NCBI GenBank assembly: GCA_001931905.2
Contig: MSJI02000721.1
Span: 99,534-163,533, forward strand
Length of the DNA: 64,000 nucleotides
Reading direction: 5' to 3'
Origin: Cladosporium sp. IMV 00045
Taxonomy: Eukaryota; Ascomycota; Dothideomycetes; Cladosporiales; Cladosporiaceae
The notes beneath the pieces were generated by a model. That model searched no databases and was not told the origin of the DNA. It saw nothing but the letters and a program-made list of their open reading frames with translations. The position numbers were made by a program, and so were the translations under genes. This document shows positions 58,778 through 64,000 of this stretch, piece after piece; position 1 is the first letter of the stretch, and every line of letters starts with the position of its first letter.

Positions 58778-60298
58778 TCACATCAAACCCCCAAGCACCA
58801 ACTTCCCCAACCCAGCAACCTCACCCTTAATCCCATTCCGCGCATTCTCCTCAAACTCCCTCATCACATTCGCAACCAGAATCTTCCTCACGCTCTTATC
58901 CGCTTTGCTAAAAGCCTCCCCGACCGACGCACTGCACTGCTCCGGCGTGGTGATCAAATTCAGCAAGTTATGATAAGTGTCGATCATGGTATCGCACAGC
59001 GTCGCGAACGTCGTCCCGAAATCCGGGTCGAAAGGCAGCGAGGGCGTGAGCAGGTGCTGGAAATCGTGGCCCGATGCGTTCACGGGTGAGGTCACTTCTG
59101 ACGGACTCCCGAGCCCGCCGGACGGGAAGCCGTAGCCGGTGATGTTCGCGGGGTCGATGGCAATGCTGTCGGTTGCTGCGCTGGAGCGTCGTCCCTTGCC
59201 GGGTCCTTTGCCTAGGCCCATGCCGGATTTGAACATTTGGCCCATTCGGCCGCGGCTGAGGCTGTTGCCTGCGCTGTCGGTGCCGCTGAGGTTTTGGTAG
59301 GTTTCGAATTCTTGAAGGAGTGCGAGGAGCGCTTTCAGGTATTCCATTGGCGAGCCGGAGTTGAGCTCTAGCAAGGCGGGGAGGCTGTAGCCGAGTAGGA
59401 AGTAGCTGGTGGCCCGGCGGCCGAGTTTGTGTGGGTGCATGGATGGCAGGGAGGACATTGAGCCTGGTGCGTAGTGTAGTGTGGTCAAGTAGTAGACGTC
59501 CCCCTCGTGTACTTTTTTCAGATAATCGATCGTTGCTATTCTCTTCTGTGCTGTTTCCATGATGCTTTGGTATACTGCGCTTGGGTTCTGCCCGCCTGTG
59601 CTCACTGCTTGTAGAGTCGGCGCCGGCTGTAAAGGCGCACCCATGCTTCCTGACATTCCCTGGCTGCTCACACTTGGTCGATCGGACTGCTGCCGCCGCA
59701 GGCCCGGTGGCGCATTTCCAAGCATGGGGTAGGAGTTCTTTGTGTTAAGGTCGAGGCGGGAGAGGGGAGGGAGCGGCGGGGCGTCGTCGTAGGTCGGGCT
59801 CAGCAGAGTGAGGTTCTCGGCGGACTTCGCTTGCTTGGGGGGAAATGCTGAGATGGAGAGTTTCTTTCGAGCTTGGTGAGGTGAGGGTCCTTCGTCTGGC
59901 GGAGAGGGGAGGGCGGAGAGATGTGAGGATTGTCGGGATCGATGGCCGTAGGGAGATGCGCTCGAATGCGATCTGTGGGAGCGAAGAGAGACCGATCTTC
60001 GTAGACCTTGAACACTTGATCCTAAAGACAAGATGCTGCTTTCCCTCTTGTGGCCGTGCGAGTGCTGTCTGGTCCTGTCGGGTTCGGGGAAAATGCCGTA
60101 CTGGGCAGATGCTGGAGCGTTGCTGTTTGTTGGAGAGATCTCCTCGCCTTCCTCCTCAGGGACGATGAAGGGAAGACTGGTGGTGGGAGCCAGTCCAACA
60201 CCAGTGCTGGACGAAGGCGGCGGCGAGCTGAGTCCACCGGCACTGAGGTCCTGCGTCTGTCTCCTGAAGCGTCCAAAGACACTGTTGGAGGAGGGCAT
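58778..60298 (-). CDS. Ser-rich conserved-type fungal protein, unknown function
   Basis: An intronless minus ORF. The frame is open to 60421 but only through a TTG; the first ATG is at 60298 (MPSSNSVFGRFRRQTQDLSA), giving 506 aa. Residues 1-245 are disordered and rich in Ser, Pro and His, with a SLRSHRSHSSASPYGHRSRQ stretch. Residues about 255-360 are ordered: AQKRIATIDYLKKVHEGDVY, YLTTLHYAPGS, and KLGRRATSYFLLGYSLPALL. The C-terminus (about 450-506) is helical: TLCDTMIDTYHNLLNLITTP and VRKILVANVMREFEENARNG, ending GKLVLGGLM. The ordered blocks look conserved among ascomycetes, but I cannot name the family or role. No membrane segment or signal peptide is evident. Confidence 0.75.
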   Translation of the reverse strand: MPSSNSVFGRFRRQTQDLSAGGLSSPPPSSSTGVGLAPTTSLPFIVPEEEGEEISPTNSNAPASAQYGIFPEPDRTRQHSHGHKRESSILSLGSSVQGLRRSVSLRSHRSHSSASPYGHRSRQSSHLSALPSPPDEGPSPHQARKKLSISAFPPKQAKSAENLTLLSPTYDDAPPLPPLSRLDLNTKNSYPMLGNAPPGLRRQQSDRPSVSSQGMSGSMGAPLQPAPTLQAVSTGGQNPSAVYQSIMETAQKRIATIDYLKKVHEGDVYYLTTLHYAPGSMSSLPSMHPHKLGRRATSYFLLGYSLPALLELNSGSPMEYLKALLALLQEFETYQNLSGTDSAGNSLSRGRMGQMFKSGMGLGKGPGKGRRSSAATDSIAIDPANITGYGFPSGGLGSPSEVTSPVNASGHDFQHLLTPSLPFDPDFGTTFATLCDTMIDTYHNLLNLITTPEQCSASVGEAFSKADKSVRKILVANVMREFEENARNGIKGEVAGLGKLVLGGLM

Positions 60299-60799
60299 GG
60301 CTTCCTTGTCCGGGATGCCTGCCCGCTGCAAGCCGAGAAGCTCCACAGAACTTCCAGAAGGAATGTGTGGCGTGCTTCTGACTCCAAACAACACGGCAGG
60401 AGCTGCTGCAGGATGGAACAAGGATTATTTTGGGGCCAGAAGCGTGAGTGTGTGAGCCGTCTCAGGGCAAACGCATATGAAACATCTCCTCCCTGGTCGT
60501 TCAGGGATAGAGATGATGGGGAAGTGGAGAGGAGCCACGCCTTGGCGGGACCGTTGCAACACATCTCAAACTCAATCTCGGACTACCTGTTATTAATCTG
60601 ATGGTGCTTGTCAAATATGTAATATCTGGAAACCAGTCTACGACGCGAGACTACGCTTCTGCGCATTGGTTTTGTTGTCAAGTCATTTCCATTCGTCATT
60701 ATCAGTATCCTCCAAGCCCTTTGAAAGTATGGAGGCTTCTCGGGTATCTGTCCCACCGATTCCAAAACGCCTTGCCAAAACAAAAGAAAAGATATCATG

Positions 60800-61019
60800 A
60801 ACTCCGTGCAGTCATGAGCAAAGCCAGCTTCCATCATCTCTGAGAGGAGGGGCAAAAGGAAACAGGTCCTCCAAACTCCATGGAATCACGAGCAACGCCT
60901 GCTCGCCGACATTTCTGAGGTAATGTGAAAAAGAAAAGGTTCCCGAAACTCCATGCAGTCATGAGCAATGCCAGCTCGCCAAAGTCTCCAACATGAGGTG
61001 AAAAGAAAGAGAGAACAGG
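60800..61019 (+). repeat. Tandem repeat, about 73 bp x 3
   Basis: Copies begin at AACTCCGTGCAGTCATGAGC (60800), AACTCCATGGAATCACGAGC (60874) and AACTCCATGCAGTCATGAGC (60947). Each continues with GCCAGCT(C/T)-type sequence, a CTGAG/ATGAG block and then an A/G-rich tract (GAAAAAGAAAAGG in copy 2). Divergence of roughly 15-25 percent indicates age. Confidence 0.8.
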
Positions 61020-61095
61020 AATGAAAAAGAAAAGACATCGCCATCATTCATTCGTCGCATCGTGGCGTCATAGCCATTCGTTGGGTTTGAGAGCC

Positions 61096-61260
61096 GTTTG
61101 TATTTTGACGGCTTATGAGGTCGTAGGACGAGAGGTGTGTGTTTTGACAGCAGATGAGGTCGTGGGTCAAGAGGCGTGTGTTTTGACAGCTGATGAGGTC
61201 GTGAGACGAAGAGGCGTGTGTTCTGATAGCTGATAAGGTCGTAGGATGATAGGCGAATGT
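61096..61260 (+). repeat. Tandem repeat, about 39 bp x 4
   Basis: Units start near 61103, 61142, 61181 and 61221 with TTTTGACAGCTGATGAGGTC or a close variant, followed by GTGGGAC-GAGAGGCGTGTG. The 39-base period equals 13 codons, which produces a repetitive minus ORF (60959-61555). Confidence 0.85.
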
Positions 61261-62186
61261 TCCGCAATCCCGTAAGTGAAGCTTTGTAGGATGAGCCAGT
61301 GAGCTGATGGTCGTCTAGTGCCTTTGAGTGAGCGTTCGCGTTTGAGCTGCCGGAAGACGAGGCATGTGAAGAGCGTTGTCGGATGAGAAGAACGGAGCGA
61401 CGAGAGAAGAAGACATCACCAAACCTCACTGACACCACCTCAAACCGCCACCATCCAACAACACACCCACAATCAAACCAACCACCACCGAGCCCGACTT
61501 GCGCGACCACGTAGTCCTCAGATGCTCCCAACACCACTCTCGTACGCAGCTGCAAGCCTCCGTGGGCCTATCTTCACCGAACAGGATACGTCTGGGCTTC
61601 CCCCAGGGGCAACATTCGATGAAGACGGACACCACACCGACCGGGAGCCCTATAAACCAGGGGCCAGCATCGGCGCAGTGCCACAGGAGGAATCTGAAAC
61701 CCATGCATGAAAGCACGTGAACAAGACGAGGACAGCACCATCGAGATGCGTCAGGCGACGACGGGGTGCGCAGCAATCGCTGCCACCGCTGCGAACGCCA
61801 AAAGAGGGCCACGGAACGTGGCTTCTTTCACTCGAGTCTCGCACGACCTGGACGCTCGCTGTCTGCTTCTTCCGCTCAGGAGGCGGAAGAGAGATTCAGA
61901 TGCGGACTCGGTTGGGGATTCGTACTCCTGGCGCTGTTTTTATCCTGCTGCGCGGGCAGTGGGTGGTGATGGTGGATCTGGATTGTTAGTATGATGCCTT
62001 CAGGCAGTGGTCTTTGATAATGCTTCGTTCGATCCGGTGGATGCTTCTTGGTCGTGCTCTTGCGAGAGATTTCTTCCGATCATGGATGGCTCTGATCTGT
62101 TGTGGCGTCTTGGTTCTCCTTTTCGCTCTGCGGTCTGGCGAACGGCTCACTCATCTCGGCACCAATCGACCCTCCTCTCAGCTCAC

Positions 62187-63992
62187 TCAAGAGACCGATT
62201 CAACACTGGCGGCGCGCTGGGAGCGCCCACGCCCAATGTCACCGAGACGGCGTCTGTCGCGGCGGTCCTCGTCTCCATCGGTGTTGCGCTCGCGACGACG
62301 TCGACCCCCACGTCCACGACGACGTCCACCTCTCTCTCCCTGTAAAAAGGCATTTCTGCCAGCCACGTAAGCCCGCATTGCGGCGGCCTCTTCTTCTTCG
62401 TCGTCGTCTGCAGTCAAGTCGACGGTGATCTGGCCTGCTCCGTTCTGGTCGTTGCGTCGGTTGTGTCCGCCGCGACCATTGCGCTCGTTGGCGCGACCAC
62501 GATCGGTCTGCATGGCGCGAGGGCCTGTTGGGATGGCAGGCGTTTGGGCATTGGCGCCATTCTGGCGCTGCTGGTCATTGGCGTTGCGCTGGGCAGCGTA
62601 ATAGTCGTCGCCGTTGTCCGCAGGGGTGTGCTGTTGTCCTCCGTGTTGAGCAATCTGAGTGGAAAGGGTAGCCGCGGCTTGCTGCAGCTGTAGTTGCTGG
62701 GCCGTGAGCTGAGTCGCTTGTGGAGCATTCAGGACTGGCTGCTCAGTTGGGCTGTAATTGTCATCGTCGCTATCAACGTCGACGATTGCGGGGCGATACT
62801 GGTACTGCAGCAGCGTGGGCTGGGGGAATGGTCGACGTTCTACATGAGGTGCAGCGTTGTTGTTGTTTTGCTCATTGACGGCCGCGGGACGATACTGGTA
62901 CTGGAGGCGCGTAGGCTGTTGAGTTGGGCGACGCTCTCCGCGACGAGCAGCGTTGTGAGCGATGGCATTCTGGCCATATCCGTTGTCGCGGCGGTTGTTC
63001 CTGGCACCGCGACGGCCGGTCTGAAGAAGGCCTTCGAAGTCGTAGGCTTCTTCGACATTCTGGCCATCGGCGTCATAGCTAGCGGCTGGGGCATCGACTT
63101 GTGGTGATGCTTGGACGTGGTTGTTTGAGTGGTGATGAGTGGTCTGCAAACGATCAACCGTAGCGTTGAGGACTTCAAGACCCGTCGGGATGCCTGTGTC
63201 GGCGTCTGGGACTTCGGTGTCGAGATTGTCGTTGGCATTGCTAGCAGGAGCGGCTGGCGGGCATTCATGAATGGCATTTGCGCGCGGCACGCCTCCGAGA
63301 ACGTGAGGCATCCATTTGCCGAAGAGGTTCTCTGGATCTCTGTCCATCGCCCACTGGATCAGGGCACCCTTGAAAGCTGGGAACACGCTGAGTCTGTACA
63401 CCGTCTCGTTCCAGTGAACCTCGTACGTCTGCTTCAGAGCATCAGGGTTGGCGACACGTCTGCTGGGATCGAAAGGCTTGCCGAAATTGTCGTGGATTCT
63501 CTTCAGGAGGATGCCCATGTAGTAGTTGGAGTGGTGTCCGCGATAGAGATTGCATTTGATCGCGGCCTCGTACCACACTTCTGGGACTTGGGCAAGTAGG
63601 CACATGCGCCCGTAGTGGCCGGAGAACTCTTCAGTCGGCTCGATATCGGCGTTTCTGGGGTCGCGGTAGGGTAGGAGGAGGTGTTCGGTGAGGTATTCGA
63701 AGTTCTTGGGCTGCATTTCGCAGACGAGAGTGATCGGTTCGACGCGGTGGTTGCCAATGGACTTGAAGCGAGGGGTGACGACGCAGACTGCGTGGTTGGC
63801 GTCCATTACGAGCATGCTCTTGGAGATGTCCTGGGGAAGTGCTGCAGCTTGCTTCTGCTCGATGGCGCTGTTGATGGACGGAAGGAGATGCTTGCCGAGT
63901 GGCTCGCCAGTCGCGAATATCTTGGATGCGATCGGTCTGTCGATACCGAGGAAGTCACAGCCACTGCTGGTGTCCGAGTCGCAAACCACCAT
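62187..63992 (-). CDS. Hypothetical low-complexity protein with RGG-like tail, possibly 5'-incomplete
   Basis: A minus ORF of at least 601 codons. An ATG lies at 63992 (MVVCDSDTSSGCDFLGIDRP), eight bases from the window end; the frame continues upstream, so the gene may begin outside. Residues 1-250 are ordered: QDISKSMLVMDANHAVCVVT, RDPRNADIEP, VPEVWYEAAIKCNLYRGHHS and VHWNETVYRLSVFPAFKGAL. From about 260 the protein is disordered, rich in Asn, Gln and Arg. A segment is repeated inside it: ERRPTQQPTRLQYQYRPA and ERRPFPQPTLLQYQYRPA. The tail is acidic (DLTADDDEEEEAA), then RGG-type (GERGGRRRGRGGRRRR). The pattern suggests an RNA-associated or nuclear protein, but I recognise no family. Confidence 0.65.
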   Translation of the reverse strand: MVVCDSDTSSGCDFLGIDRPIASKIFATGEPLGKHLLPSINSAIEQKQAAALPQDISKSMLVMDANHAVCVVTPRFKSIGNHRVEPITLVCEMQPKNFEYLTEHLLLPYRDPRNADIEPTEEFSGHYGRMCLLAQVPEVWYEAAIKCNLYRGHHSNYYMGILLKRIHDNFGKPFDPSRRVANPDALKQTYEVHWNETVYRLSVFPAFKGALIQWAMDRDPENLFGKWMPHVLGGVPRANAIHECPPAAPASNANDNLDTEVPDADTGIPTGLEVLNATVDRLQTTHHHSNNHVQASPQVDAPAASYDADGQNVEEAYDFEGLLQTGRRGARNNRRDNGYGQNAIAHNAARRGERRPTQQPTRLQYQYRPAAVNEQNNNNAAPHVERRPFPQPTLLQYQYRPAIVDVDSDDDNYSPTEQPVLNAPQATQLTAQQLQLQQAAATLSTQIAQHGGQQHTPADNGDDYYAAQRNANDQQRQNGANAQTPAIPTGPRAMQTDRGRANERNGRGGHNRRNDQNGAGQITVDLTADDDEEEEAAAMRAYVAGRNAFLQGERGGRRRGRGGRRRRERNTDGDEDRRDRRRLGDIGRGRSQRAASVESVS

Positions 63993-64000
63993 GGCGTTGT

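Larger units (their letters stand above)
60299..62186. other. Intergenic region with two minisatellites
   Basis: About 1.9 kb. No supported gene. Contains a 73-base three-copy repeat (60800-61019) and a 39-base four-copy repeat (61096-61260). Plus ORFs of 90-118 codons at 61700-62370 overlap in two frames and are not supported. Confidence 0.5.

Noticed and set aside
60959..61555. 198-codon minus ORF over the minisatellites
   Set aside because: Its repetitive part simply translates the 39-base repeat; no other support.

Overview
The window is nuclear DNA of a filamentous ascomycete. The genes carry short GT-AG introns of about 50-80 bases with fungal branch points. Several products are fungal-specific: NADP glutamate dehydrogenase, an ENA-type sodium ATPase, a PHO81/NUC-2 SPX-ankyrin protein, cyanide hydratase, a Zn(II)2Cys6 factor, CCE1 and RCF2. 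The gene set would fit a Dothideomycete, but that placement is inference. All splice models were read by eye from splice-site consensus, reading frame and family sequence; no search or transcript was available. A 20-base run of N at 11024-11043 marks a draft-assembly gap.

Layout. 0-13 kb: mitoribosomal protein mS23 and a PPR protein (divergent), guanylate kinase, a GNAT acetyltransferase, an alpha/beta hydrolase, a conserved nuclear-type protein, a coiled-coil protein with an acidic tail, a lipocalin cut by the gap, and a small Cys-rich ORF. 13-27 kb: an intron-containing tRNA-Glu, ENA ATPase, NADP-GDH, a SWIM/RING protein, the mitochondrial Holliday-junction resolvase CCE1 and an AVT2-like transporter. 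27-35.6 kb: a gene-poor stretch with a tandem pair of tRNA-derived SINE-like elements, a hexanucleotide minisatellite and a 31-bp tandem duplication. 35.6-41.2 kb: an orphan protein, a small membrane protein sharing a promoter with SWC4, and RCF2. 42-47 kb: cyanide hydratase followed by a ten-exon Zn2Cys6 factor. 48-64 kb: an APH-fold kinase-like protein, a 2EXR/F-box-like protein, PHO81/NUC-2, a conserved Ser-rich protein, two minisatellites and a low-complexity protein that may run off the right edge.

Functional themes: mitochondrial biogenesis (mS23, PPR, CCE1, RCF2, possibly a dual-targeted guanylate kinase), nitrogen and cyanide metabolism (GDH, cyanide hydratase, AVT2), ion and phosphate homeostasis (ENA, PHO81) and chromatin (SWC4). 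I see no secondary-metabolite cluster, CRISPR array or intact transposon. The most interesting points are a PHO81 start codon that appears split by an intron, its 18-base microexon, a guanylate kinase with two in-frame starts separated by a mitochondrial-type presequence, and the tandem Pol III-type repeats.
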